Origin: Chryseobacterium gleum
GTDB taxonomy: Bacteria > Bacteroidota > Bacteroidia > Flavobacteriales_D > Crocinitomicaceae
NCBI GenBank assembly: GCA_945897565.1
Contig: CAMDFN010000006.1
Location: 40,908 to 104,907 of the forward strand
Direction of reading: 5' to 3'
DNA: 64,000 nucleotides
Part shown: one piece after another, positions 45,540 to 53,623 of the stretch
Numbering within the stretch: position 1 is the first letter of the stretch
How the letters are laid out: every line of letters starts with the position of its first letter
Translations under genes and position numbers: made by a program
Notes under the pieces: generated by a model
Database searches by the model: none
What the model was told of the DNA's origin: nothing
Seen by the model: the letters and a program-made list of their open reading frames with translations, nothing else

Positions 45540-46052
45540 ATGAAAAATGTAATACTCGGGCTATTTGTTGTCATCGGATTCAGCACTTTTGCTCAGACTA
45601 AAATCGGACATGTTGATTCTCAAAAATTACTCGATACTTTGCCTTCTCGCAAAGAAGCGATTAAAAAGCTAGACTCCATGAAAACTTCAGGCATGCAAGA
45701 ATTGCAATTAATGGATGCCGATTTTCAGAAAGCGTATCAGGATTATACAGTAAACCAAGCGAGTAAATCTCCTGCAGAACGTCAAATCATCGAAGGTCGT
45801 TTGATGCAAAAGCAACAAATGCTTGAGGCCACGCAAGCTTCTTTAGAAGAAGGCCTCCAGTTAAGAAGTGAAGAGCTCAATGGCCCCATATTAAAAAATG
45901 TTCAGACGGCTATTGCTACCATTGCGGAGCGTCAAAAATTGGACTACGTCATTGATGTTTCGTCTGCCATGTATTCTAAAGCCAGTTTAGACATTACTAA
46001 GGAAGTTATTGTTGAGTTGTTGATTCTTGATGCTGCAATGCCGAAGAACTAA
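45540..46052 (+). CDS. OmpH/Skp-family periplasmic chaperone (copy 2)
   Basis: 170 residues. Signal peptide 1-19 (MKNVILGLFVVIGFSTFAQ), then TKIGHVDSQKLLDTLPSRKEA, a central coiled coil with KSPAERQIIEGRLMQKQQMLEA, and DYVIDVSSAMYSKASLDIT. Same fold as the preceding gene but clearly diverged in sequence, so probably an old tandem duplication with separate client preference. Closed by a 12-base-pair terminator hairpin. Confidence 0.9.
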   Translation: MKNVILGLFVVIGFSTFAQTKIGHVDSQKLLDTLPSRKEAIKKLDSMKTSGMQELQLMDADFQKAYQDYTVNQASKSPAERQIIEGRLMQKQQMLEATQASLEEGLQLRSEELNGPILKNVQTAIATIAERQKLDYVIDVSSAMYSKASLDITKEVIVELLILDAAMPKN

Positions 46053-46070
46053 CATCATCTTATACAACAG

Positions 46071-46099
46071 AAAAGGGCAGCCATTGGTTGCCCTTTTTT
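46071..46099 (+). terminator. Terminator of the uppS-bamA-skp-skp unit
   Basis: Stem AAAAGGGCAGCC / GGTTGCCCTTTT with ATT loop (one G-T pair), plus T run. Confidence 0.88.
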
Positions 46100-46102
46100 C
46101 GT

Positions 46103-46110
46103 TAGTTTTG
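46103..46110 (+). promoter_or_regulatory. -7 promoter element (TAGTTTTG) of murI
   Basis: TAnnTTTG match beginning 4 bases after the previous terminator and ending 4 bases before the murI ATG: predicted leaderless transcript. TTGG at 46084 could be the -33 element. Confidence 0.55.
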
Positions 46111-46114
46111 ATAT

Positions 46115-46939
46115 ATGCAACGATTAGGTCCAATTGGAGTTTTTGATTCTGGCTACGGCGGGCTAACTGTATTGGCTGAGCTGCGCGCTCAACTTCCCCA
46201 GCACGACTTCTTATATTTCGGTGACAACGCACGCGCGCCATATGGAGATCGTTCGTTTGATGTCGTGTATGAATTCACTTTAGAGGCGGTTAAGTTTTTA
46301 TTTGACCAAGGCTGTCCATTGGTTATTTTAGCGTGCAATACGGCTTCAGCAAAGGCGCTGCGCACCATCCAACAAAAAGACCTTCCCTTGTTGGCCCCAA
46401 ACAACCGCGTTCTTGGCGTTATCAGGCCAAGCACCGAAGTGCTCGGAGAACGCACCAAAAGCGGGCATGTGGGCATTTTAGGAACGGTTGGCACCATCAA
46501 TTCTGGTTCTTACCCAATTGAGTTGGCTAAGTTTTCGCCGCATGTAGAAGTGCATCAACATGCCTGCCCTATGTGGGTTCCGCTTATAGAAAACCAACAA
46601 TACGCGCACGAGGCGGGTCAGTTATTCATCGCTGAAGATGTAGAAACAATCATGAAACAGCACGCAGCTATTGATACGATTTTATTAGCTTGTACGCATT
46701 ATCCTGTGTTGAAAAATCATATCGAGAAGTTGGTTGGCCCGGCTGTTCAAGTAGTTGCACAAGGCGGCATAGTTGCAGAAAAACTTAAAGCGTATTTAGT
46801 TGCACATCCAGACATGGACAAACGACTTTCAAAAAAAGCCAACACTGTTTACTTCACTTCAGAAGCGCCGCACGTATTTGATCAAAAAGCCAGTTACTTT
46901 CTACAGCAAGAAGTGGCGTCAAAACACCATAGTTTTTAG
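46115..46939 (+). CDS. murI: Glutamate racemase
   Basis: 274 residues. Converts L- to D-glutamate for peptidoglycan. The two catalytic cysteines are in LACNTASAKAL and LACTHYPVL, and the N-terminal GVFDSGYGGLTVLAELRAQLP with the Asp/Ser pair is intact; GDNARAPYG is also conserved. Length is standard. Transcribed from its own promoter just after the skp terminator. The convergent DUF4296 gene ends 4 bases away. Confidence 0.96.
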   Translation: MQRLGPIGVFDSGYGGLTVLAELRAQLPQHDFLYFGDNARAPYGDRSFDVVYEFTLEAVKFLFDQGCPLVILACNTASAKALRTIQQKDLPLLAPNNRVLGVIRPSTEVLGERTKSGHVGILGTVGTINSGSYPIELAKFSPHVEVHQHACPMWVPLIENQQYAHEAGQLFIAEDVETIMKQHAAIDTILLACTHYPVLKNHIEKLVGPAVQVVAQGGIVAEKLKAYLVAHPDMDKRLSKKANTVYFTSEAPHVFDQKASYFLQQEVASKHHSF

Positions 46940-46943
46940 CTGC

Positions 46944-47267
46944 TCAACGAATCTTTCTGCTTAATTCAGTAAGCAGTTGCTCATTGAGTTCTTGTTGTAG
47001 CTCGGGATGAGCCGCATAATATTTCAGACTCTTTTCGAAAGTAGCTTTAGAGCAACTCGCTTTCTTGAAAATTCTTTTGACAGAAAGGTCCAAGGCTTCT
47101 TTGTATTGACTGGGCACACCATATCTGCTCTGAAAATGAGTTTCTAACAAAGTAATTTCTTCTACTAATGGCAGCATTTGAGCAAGAGGAAGAATGCCTT
47201 TCGGAACGTTTTGCTGTTGGCAAGCGCTGAGTAATATAAAGCAACAAAGCAGCGGGGTAAATTTCAT
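46944..47267 (-). CDS. DUF4296-type small lipoprotein
   Basis: 107 residues. Lipoprotein signal with LLSACQQ: Cys16 lipidated. The mature part is helical: a PLAQMLPLVEEITLLETHF segment followed by two predicted helices (YKEALDLSVKRIFKK, KATFEKSLKYYAAHPELQQELNEQ), matching the DUF4296 pattern common in Bacteroidota, whose function is unknown. Its start overlaps the pyrC stop by 4 bases, so the two are translationally coupled. Confidence 0.78.
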   Translation of the reverse strand: MKFTPLLCCFILLSACQQQNVPKGILPLAQMLPLVEEITLLETHFQSRYGVPSQYKEALDLSVKRIFKKASCSKATFEKSLKYYAAHPELQQELNEQLLTELSRKIR

Positions 47268-48601
47268 CGGGGGATAAATAGAAGTCGTTCGCCTAAATGT
47301 TGTTCGATAATTTTTGCGTCAGTATAAACACAGTTGCCGTTGACGTAAGTGCTATGAATGTGGTTGGCAAATTGATGCCCTTCAAATGGAGACCAACCGC
47401 ATTTGTATAGCAAGTCTGCTTTATTGACAGGCTTGTCTGGCGTGGGCGCTACAAGAACTAAATCGGCCGCATAACCCTCGCGAATGTAACCTCGTTCTTT
47501 GATCCGAAATAAGGTGGCTGGCGCGTGGGCCATTTTTTCGACGACGCGTTCAAGGGATATTTTTCCTTCATTGACTTTATCTAGCATGGCCAAAAGCGCA
47601 TGTTGAACAAGCGGACCACCAGATGGCGCTGAGCTATAGCCTTGTGCTTTTTCTGCTAAGGTGTGAGGGGCGTGGTCTGTGGCCACGACGTCAATGCGAT
47701 TATCTAAAAGAGCCGCCCAAATACCTTCTCTGTCCAAAGCAGATTTTACAGCGGGGTTCCATTTGATGAGGTTGCCCTTTGAGGCGTAGTCTGCATCACT
47801 GAACCATAAATGATGGATACAAGCTTCTGCGGTAATTTTCTTTTGTGCGAGCGGCAGCGTATTTTCGAAAAGAGCCGTTTCTTTAGCTGTTGAAATATGA
47901 AGAACGTGTAAACGCGCCCCAAATTTGTGTGCAAGCGCCACGGCTTTGGAAGAGGATAAATAACAGGCTTCTTCATTTCTGATGAGGGGGTGCGCACTGA
48001 CCGGAATTTGATCGGCATATTTTTCTTGAAAAGCCGCAAGATTCGCTCGAACGGTGTGCTCGTCTTCGCAGTGAGTAGCAATGAGTGCCCCTACACGTGA
48101 AAACAAACCCTCTAAGACACTTTCTTTATCGACAAGCATATTGCCTGTTGAAGAACCCATAAAAACCTTGACGCCGCAAATTTTGGAGGTGTCTGTGCGC
48201 AGCACTTCTTCCAAATTGTCATTGGAGGCCCCCATAAAAAAGGAGTAGTTGGCAATAGCATTCTGGGCAGCTATTTGGTATTTGTCTTCGAGTAAATCTT
48301 GGGTGAGTGCGTTGGGCACCGTGTTGGGCATTTCCATGAAGCTAGTGATGCCGCCGGCAACTGCAGCGCGAGATTCAGTATAGATATTGCCTTTATGGGT
48401 AAGGCCGGGCTCGCGAAAGTGAACTTGGTCATCAATGCAACCTGGTAAAATGAAAAGGCCACTTGCGTCTACTTCTTGTACTTTTTCAGCAACTGAGATT
48501 TGTTCAGCAATTTTTTCGATTCGGCCATGAGCAATCAAAATATCGGCCGTAAATCTTTTGCCTTCATTGACGATAGTGCCATTCTTGATGATCGTTTTCA
48601 T
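47264..48601 (-). CDS. pyrC: Dihydroorotase
   Basis: 445 residues of the class I (multifunctional-complex-type) dihydroorotase family; third step of pyrimidine synthesis, closing carbamoyl aspartate to dihydroorotate. The zinc site can be seen: DDQVHFREPGLTHKG supplies the first His pair and Arg, followed by THCEDEH, LHVLHISTAKE and ATDHAPHTLAEKAQGYSSAPSG with the catalytic Asp. The usual carbamylated Lys is not evident at a standard spot, as in several class I enzymes. The next gene downstream is DUF4296; the glycosyltransferase ends 7 bases upstream. Confidence 0.92.
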   Translation of the reverse strand: MKTIIKNGTIVNEGKRFTADILIAHGRIEKIAEQISVAEKVQEVDASGLFILPGCIDDQVHFREPGLTHKGNIYTESRAAVAGGITSFMEMPNTVPNALTQDLLEDKYQIAAQNAIANYSFFMGASNDNLEEVLRTDTSKICGVKVFMGSSTGNMLVDKESVLEGLFSRVGALIATHCEDEHTVRANLAAFQEKYADQIPVSAHPLIRNEEACYLSSSKAVALAHKFGARLHVLHISTAKETALFENTLPLAQKKITAEACIHHLWFSDADYASKGNLIKWNPAVKSALDREGIWAALLDNRIDVVATDHAPHTLAEKAQGYSSAPSGGPLVQHALLAMLDKVNEGKISLERVVEKMAHAPATLFRIKERGYIREGYAADLVLVAPTPDKPVNKADLLYKCGWSPFEGHQFANHIHSTYVNGNCVYTDAKIIEQHLGERLLFIPR

Positions 48602-48608
48602 GTCTTGT

Positions 48609-49325
48609 TTATTTCCATTTCATTTTGCGCATTTGCCAAACACCGAAAAATGCTTCTTTAAAAATACCTTTACTCATTTTGGATTCGCCTACAACTCGAT
48701 CTACAAAAGTGATCGGAATTTCTTTGACTTTAAAACCAAGTTGAACAGCTGCATATTTCATGCAGATTTGAAAGGCATAACCCTTGAAAGGGATGCGAGC
48801 CAATGGAATTTGTGCGAGTACTTTTTGGTGGTAACATTTAAAGCCTGCGGTAGTGTCTTTGATATTGATCAAAAGAATGAGGCGCACATAAACGCTGGCA
48901 AAATAGCTCATTAAGATGCGCTTAAGGGGCCAATTTCTGACTTTTCCGCCACGCACATAACGAGAACCAATAGCGCAGTCGGCGCCGTCTTCACAGGCTT
49001 TGACCAAGCGGGGAAGGTCATTGGGGTTGTGCGAGAAATCGCAGTCCATCTCGATGATATAAGTGTAGTCGCGGTCTAGGGCCCATTTGAAACCATGTAT
49101 ATAGGCAGTTCCAAGCCCTAATTTACCGGGTCTTTTTTCAAGAAAAACCGCAGGAAATTTTTCCATAAGTGCTTCAATTTGAGCGGCCGTGCCGTCAGGG
49201 GAGTTGTCGTCGATAAAGAGGATATGATAACCCTGTTGCAGATCCATAACTGCCGAAACCATTTTGGAAATGTTTTCGCGTTCGTTATAGGTGGGGATAA
49301 TAATGAGGGTTCTTGGGCTGGCCAT
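48609..49325 (-). CDS. Polyprenol-phosphate mannosyl/glycosyltransferase (Dpm1-like, GT2)
   Basis: 238 residues of glycosyltransferase family 2. The nucleotide-sugar site reads IIPTYNERENISKMV, FIDDNSPDGTA and EMDCDFSHNPNDLPRLV (DxD equivalent), followed by GSRYVRGG and the IPITFVDRVVGESKMS acceptor region. It lacks C-terminal membrane helices, as do soluble dolichol-phosphate-mannose synthases of the yeast-independent type. It likely transfers mannose or another sugar from a nucleotide donor to undecaprenyl phosphate for surface glycans or protein glycosylation. Sugar specificity is not readable. Confidence 0.9.
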   Translation of the reverse strand: MASPRTLIIIPTYNERENISKMVSAVMDLQQGYHILFIDDNSPDGTAAQIEALMEKFPAVFLEKRPGKLGLGTAYIHGFKWALDRDYTYIIEMDCDFSHNPNDLPRLVKACEDGADCAIGSRYVRGGKVRNWPLKRILMSYFASVYVRLILLINIKDTTAGFKCYHQKVLAQIPLARIPFKGYAFQICMKYAAVQLGFKVKEIPITFVDRVVGESKMSKGIFKEAFFGVWQMRKMKWK

Positions 49326-49359
49326 ATCTTATTTGAACGAATTTAAAGAAGAAAAGTGA

Positions 49360-49390
49360 CAAAAAAAAACCGCCACAAGGACGGTTTTTA
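49360..49390 (-). terminator. Terminator of rplY
   Basis: On the minus strand AACCGTCC, TTGT loop and GGCGGTT (one bulged T), followed by a run of nine T. Separates rplY from the glycosyltransferase gene. Confidence 0.8.
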
Positions 49391-49408
49391 ATTTGTTCTA
49401 TTAAAAGA

Positions 49409-50008
49409 CTATGCTTCGTCTTCTTCGTCTTCTTCGTCATCTGCGGCGTCAGCACCTTTAACAGCGCCACGAGCCATTTTGACAGAAACAACTACTGCGT
49501 TTGCTGGGTCTAGGAATTGTACACCAGGAATTTCGATGGTGTTCACACGAATAGACTGACCAATGCGTAGTTTGGTAATGTCTAGCGTGATAGCATCAGG
49601 CAATGCGCCTGGCAAACCAATACATTCCAATTGGCGGAAAACGGTCATGAGTTTACCTCCGGCCATTACACCACGAGAAGAACCTGTGATGCGAACTGGC
49701 AATTTGACACGTACTTCTTTGTTTTCGTCGAGTTCGTAGAAGTCAACGTGTTGGATGGTGTCTTTAGTCGGGTGTTGTTGCAACTCGCGAATGATACCAA
49801 GCGCTTTTTTGCCTTCGATGTCGAGGGCAACCTGAAATACATCAGGAGAAAATACGATTTTGTCAATTGCTGTTCGCTTTACTGAGAAGTGAGTTTGCTC
49901 ACCTTGACCGTAAAGCACACAAGGAACCAGGCCTGCATTACGCAAAGCCGCAGCATCCTTCTTCCCTACGTTCGCTCGGAGCGAACCGCTCAAATGTGCT
50001 GTTTTCAT
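49409..50008 (-). CDS. rplY: 50S ribosomal protein L25 (CTC/general stress form)
   Basis: 199 residues: the two-domain CTC form. An N-terminal L25 domain that binds 5S rRNA (about 1-92, LSGSLRANVGKKDAAALRNAG) is followed by a TL5-type C-terminal beta domain (about 95-180). The tail is strongly acidic (DAADDEEDEEDEA), as in other Bacteroidota L25. It lies 13 bases after prs on the same strand; the prs-rplY pair is a widespread arrangement, so they are probably co-transcribed from the prs promoter. Confidence 0.95.
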   Translation of the reverse strand: MKTAHLSGSLRANVGKKDAAALRNAGLVPCVLYGQGEQTHFSVKRTAIDKIVFSPDVFQVALDIEGKKALGIIRELQQHPTKDTIQHVDFYELDENKEVRVKLPVRITGSSRGVMAGGKLMTVFRQLECIGLPGALPDAITLDITKLRIGQSIRVNTIEIPGVQFLDPANAVVVSVKMARGAVKGADAADDEEDEEDEA

Positions 50009-50021
50009 GTTATATATTTAT

Positions 50022-50951
50022 TTAAGAGATTACAAAATGTGAACTGATCGATTCGTTGTTGACCAAGCGCTTTATGACATCTGCAAAGAGGTCGGCAACA
50101 CTCACCACGCGAATTTTGTCGCTGTGTTTTTGGAGTGGAATGGTATCGGTAACGATGAGTTCGGTGAGTTTAGAAGCGGCAATGCGTTCGAAGGCAGGCC
50201 CGCTCAATACAGCATGTGTAGTGAATGCGCGCACGCTTTTGGCGCCTTTTTCGATGAGCAAGTCAGCTGCAGTGGTGAGTGTTCCGGCGGTGTCGCACAT
50301 ATCGTCGATGATCACGACGTCTTTGCCAGCGACATCACCGATGACGGTCATTTCGGCAATTTCATTTGCTTTTTTACGGTTTTTATGACAAAGCACCAAA
50401 CCACAATTGAGCTTTTTAGCGTAAGAATTAGCGCGTTTGGCACCTCCTGCGTCAGGGGCTGCAACCACAAGGTTTTCGTTGTCTAGGCTGTCAATTTGGT
50501 GAAAGAAGAGGGTAGATGCAAAGAGGTGGTCTACAGGGACTTCAAAAAAGCCTTGAATTTGGTCGGCGTGGAGGTCCATGGTTATGATGCGGTCTACGCC
50601 TGCAGCCATGAGCATATTGGCTACTAATTTAGCACCAATAGCTACCCTTGGCTTGTCTTTGCGGTCTTGACGCGCAAAGCCGAAGTAAGGAATAACGGCA
50701 ATGATTTTGCGTGCAGAAGCGCGACGGGCGGCATCTATGAGCAATAGGAGTTCAAATAAGTTTTCGGTTGGGGGCATGGTGGATTGGACGATGAATACAT
50801 CCTGACCTCTAACTGTTTCTTCGAAAGAGGGTTGGAATTCTCCATCAGAAAAAACGCTTACCTTGACGTCGCCAAGAGCTGCACCAAATGATTTAGCGAT
50901 GTTGGCTGCGAGTTGTTCGGAAGCCCTGCCTGCAAAGATTTTTACGCCCAC
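50022..50951 (-). CDS. prs: Ribose-phosphate pyrophosphokinase
   Basis: Makes PRPP from ribose 5-phosphate and ATP, feeding purine, pyrimidine (pyrC nearby), histidine and NAD synthesis. I choose the GTG at 50951 (309 residues, VKIFAGRASEQLAANIA start); the upstream ATG at 51014 would place the TAnnTTTG element inside the gene and add 21 residues with no family counterpart. Motifs: SDGEFQPSFEETVRGQDVFIVQS, the flexible loop YFGFARQDRKDKPR, and the PRPP-binding DDMCDTAGTLTTAA. rpiB, which supplies ribose 5-phosphate, is elsewhere in the window. Confidence 0.95.
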   Translation of the reverse strand: MGVKIFAGRASEQLAANIAKSFGAALGDVKVSVFSDGEFQPSFEETVRGQDVFIVQSTMPPTENLFELLLLIDAARRASARKIIAVIPYFGFARQDRKDKPRVAIGAKLVANMLMAAGVDRIITMDLHADQIQGFFEVPVDHLFASTLFFHQIDSLDNENLVVAAPDAGGAKRANSYAKKLNCGLVLCHKNRKKANEIAEMTVIGDVAGKDVVIIDDMCDTAGTLTTAADLLIEKGAKSVRAFTTHAVLSGPAFERIAASKLTELIVTDTIPLQKHSDKIRVVSVADLFADVIKRLVNNESISSHFVIS

Positions 50952-50969
50952 GATACTTAAAATTGGATG

Positions 50970-50977
50970 CAAAGGTA
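50970..50977 (-). promoter_or_regulatory. -7 promoter element (TACCTTTG) of prs-rplY
   Basis: TAnnTTTG on the minus strand, 18 bases before the GTG at 50951; supports the downstream start. Confidence 0.55.
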
Positions 50978-50990
50978 AGGAATTAAGAAC

Positions 50991-50998
50991 TAATTTTG
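50991..50998 (+). promoter_or_regulatory. -7 promoter element (TAATTTTG) of the ABC exporter gene
   Basis: TAnnTTTG, 7 bases before the ATG at 51006 and 13 bases from the divergent prs element: two promoters back-to-back with very short leaders. Confidence 0.55.
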
Positions 50999-51005
50999 TA
51001 ACACA

Positions 51006-52769
51006 ATGAGTCAAAAGCTACAATATTCCTTGTTCAAACGCCTTTTCAGCTTTGCCAAGCCTTACAAAAAATACCTAGTTGTAGCCATTAGCGCCACGAT
51101 TTTATTAGCCGCCCTTTCTCCTTCAAGGCCCTATGTTATAGGTCAACTCATCGATCGGTATCTGCTCAAGGACAAAGACCCAAACATGTTGTTATTGGGT
51201 TCTTTGTTGGTGCTCATTATGCTTTTGTCAGAAGCTGCATTACAAGTTGTTGGTACGTACTTTTCTAATTTATTAGCGCAGTCGGTCATCCGAGATTTGC
51301 GTCAAAAAGTCATTCGGCACTTCATGAAGTTGCGCGTGGCGTATTTTGATAAAAACCCCGTGGGCGCAATGGTGACCAGAGTTGTGTCAGATATGGAAGC
51401 CATCACAGAAGTCTTCTCTTCAGGCATGATGGACATCGCTGCAGATTTACTTTCTTTGGTCCTCATCATTTTGTTTATGTTCTTGACCGATTGGCAATTG
51501 GCTTTAATGACCTTGATTCCTGTTCCACTATTGATATGGGCAACGCGTCTTTTTGCCCGCGCCATGAAATCCTCTTTTCAGCAAGAAAGACAGGCGGTAA
51601 CCAAGCTCAATACTTTTGTTCAGGAACGCCTTACAGGCATGAGTTTGGTGCAGCTCTTTAACCGCCAACCACAAGAGGCCAGCCACTTTGAGCAAATCAA
51701 TTCAGAGCACCGCGCGGCGCACATTAAAGCGGTTTGGGCCAACTCTATTTTCTTTCCGTTTGTCGAATTATTGAGTTCGCTTTCTATCGCTTCTTTGCTG
51801 GTTTGGGGAGCGCTTCAAGCGGCAGGTAAGACCGAACAAGAGGTGGGCAATATGTTCGGCGAATTGTTTGCATTTGTCTTTTGGATCAGTCAGTTGTATC
51901 GTCCTATTCGCATGTTGGCAGACAAATTCAATATCTTACAACGCGGAACGGTAAGGGCTGAGCGCATATTTGCCGTACTCGACGAGCAAACAGACGTTCA
52001 AGACAAAGGACATTTAACGGAAGTAGATTTCAATCAAAATTTGCGCTTTTCGGGCGTCAACTTTTCTTACGTAGAGGGCCAATCCATCATTACCGACCTC
52101 AATTTGGAAATTCAATATAGCAAGACCGTAGCTATTGTGGGCGCAACAGGTTCAGGCAAAACAACGCTTGTCAATTTATTGGGCCGATTTTACGAGCATC
52201 AATCGGGTCAAATTTTAATTGGAGAGGTGCCAATTGAAGCAATTGAATTGCAAACGTTGCGCAAGAATATTGCGATTGTTTTGCAAGATGTTTTCTTGTT
52301 TTCAGATACCGTTTTCAACAACATTACGCTCGGAGACCCCTCCATCTCTCTTGAGCAAGTGATCAACGCGGCCAAAGAAGTTGGTGCGCACGACTTCATC
52401 AGTGCTTTGCCCGATCAGTATGCGCACATAATTGGTGAAAGAGGCGGCACGCTCTCTACAGGGCAACGGCAATTGTTGGCTTTTATCCGAGCCTACGTGT
52501 ATCGGCCTTCTTTGCTCATTTTAGATGAGGCCACTTCAAGCGTAGATAGCGAAAGTGAATTCATGATTCAACGCGCAACAGACAAGCTAACTGCAGGCAG
52601 AACATCTATAGTAATCGCCCACCGCTTGTCTACGATCCGCAAGGCAGACCGCATTATTGTCATGGAAAAAGGCCAAATTATTGAACAAGGGACGCACGAA
52701 GAACTCCTCGAATTAGGGGGCCATTACAAGAATTTGTCCGACAGACAGTATTTCAATCAAGAAGCATGA
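51006..52769 (+). CDS. ABC exporter, fused permease-ATPase (MdlB/multidrug type)
   Basis: 587 residues. Six-helix type-1 exporter domain (about 1-325) and an ATPase domain (about 345-587) with Walker A GATGSGKTT, Q-loop LQDVFLF, Walker B SLLILDEATSSV and AHRLST. The signature motif is LSTGQRQ rather than LSGGQ, a variant seen in the MdlB-like subgroup. Such half transporters often pair with a second half (MdlA-like), but the only other exporter in the window is the MsbA-like gene at 36 kb. Overlaps the next gene by 4 bases, so the three-gene run 51006-54741 is coupled. Confidence 0.93.
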   Translation: MSQKLQYSLFKRLFSFAKPYKKYLVVAISATILLAALSPSRPYVIGQLIDRYLLKDKDPNMLLLGSLLVLIMLLSEAALQVVGTYFSNLLAQSVIRDLRQKVIRHFMKLRVAYFDKNPVGAMVTRVVSDMEAITEVFSSGMMDIAADLLSLVLIILFMFLTDWQLALMTLIPVPLLIWATRLFARAMKSSFQQERQAVTKLNTFVQERLTGMSLVQLFNRQPQEASHFEQINSEHRAAHIKAVWANSIFFPFVELLSSLSIASLLVWGALQAAGKTEQEVGNMFGELFAFVFWISQLYRPIRMLADKFNILQRGTVRAERIFAVLDEQTDVQDKGHLTEVDFNQNLRFSGVNFSYVEGQSIITDLNLEIQYSKTVAIVGATGSGKTTLVNLLGRFYEHQSGQILIGEVPIEAIELQTLRKNIAIVLQDVFLFSDTVFNNITLGDPSISLEQVINAAKEVGAHDFISALPDQYAHIIGERGGTLSTGQRQLLAFIRAYVYRPSLLILDEATSSVDSESEFMIQRATDKLTAGRTSIVIAHRLSTIRKADRIIVMEKGQIIEQGTHEELLELGGHYKNLSDRQYFNQEA

Positions 52770-53623
52770 AACGTTTTAAAATAGGCGGTGTGCCAGAACA
52801 CTTTAATTTACCTTGGCGCCTGGCCATTGAAGAAGGAAAGTTTAGAGACGCGGGTGTAGAACTACATTGGTCTGATATGACCGGTGGTACCGGTCAAATG
52901 ATCAAAGGCTTGCAGGCCGGCACACTCGACATCGCTGTGCTGCTTACGGAGGGCATTACCCGAGCCATTTTAAAAGGGCTAGAGGCTAAAATAATAGCGG
53001 TGTATGTGCAGAGCCCGCTTTGTTGGGGCATTCATGTACCAACGCACCAATCTTTGAACCAATTAACAGATTTAGATGGCGCTACTTTTGCGATTTCTCG
53101 AGAGGGTTCGGGGTCTCACTTAATGAGTTATGTGCTGGCGCAGCGCGAAGGATGGGAGCCAGACGCCTTGTCTTTTAATGTTGTGGGCGATGTTTATGGA
53201 GGTCTTTGGGCCCTCAACCACGGCGAAGCACAGGGTTTTCTCTGGGAAAAATATACGACACAGCCCTTTGTTGATCAAGGAAAATGCAAGCGAATAGGCG
53301 AGGTGTATACGCCGTGGCCGTGTTTTGTCATTGCTGTCAGAAATGAGGTGTTGGCAAAAGAAGAAGACTTAATGAGCGCTATCATCAGCATTATCCAAGA
53401 GCGTGCAACTCAATTGAAAGTGGCGCCCGACACCGCAGAAGTTCTCGCCTGGCGTTATGCCCTTAAACAAGGTGAAGTGACCGCCTGGTTAAAGCAAACT
53501 GAATGGTCAAGAGAGGTGGAGATGGATCAAACCGCTATTCAAACTACTGTAGAAACCCTACTTGAGCTCGACTTAATCACTGCACAAGAAGCAGAAAATT
53601 GGCCATCCAAGCTCTTTAAATGA
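52766..53623 (+). CDS. NMT1/THI5-like substrate-binding-fold protein without signal peptide
   Basis: 285 residues with the type-2 periplasmic-binding-protein fold of the NMT1/THI5/SsuA group: PEHFNLPWRLAIEEGKFRDAGVEL, GGTGQMIKGLQAGTLDIAVL and LDGATFAISREGSGSHLM are typical. Unlike transport proteins it has no signal peptide or lipobox (starts MKRFKIGGVPEHF), so it should be cytoplasmic, and no permease of its own is nearby. It might be an enzyme-like or sensory member (THI5 itself is a pyrimidine synthase), but the active-site His/Cys motif CCCFC of THI5 is absent. Coupled by 4-base overlaps to the ABC exporter before it and the secreted protein after it. Confidence 0.82.
   Translation: MKRFKIGGVPEHFNLPWRLAIEEGKFRDAGVELHWSDMTGGTGQMIKGLQAGTLDIAVLLTEGITRAILKGLEAKIIAVYVQSPLCWGIHVPTHQSLNQLTDLDGATFAISREGSGSHLMSYVLAQREGWEPDALSFNVVGDVYGGLWALNHGEAQGFLWEKYTTQPFVDQGKCKRIGEVYTPWPCFVIAVRNEVLAKEEDLMSAIISIIQERATQLKVAPDTAEVLAWRYALKQGEVTAWLKQTEWSREVEMDQTAIQTTVETLLELDLITAQEAENWPSKLFK

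Noticed and set aside
48091..48103. ACACGTGAAAACA inside pyrC resembles half a parS site
   Set aside because: It lacks the TGTTTC arm and has an extra A; it does not match the 16-base consensus and lies within coding sequence.
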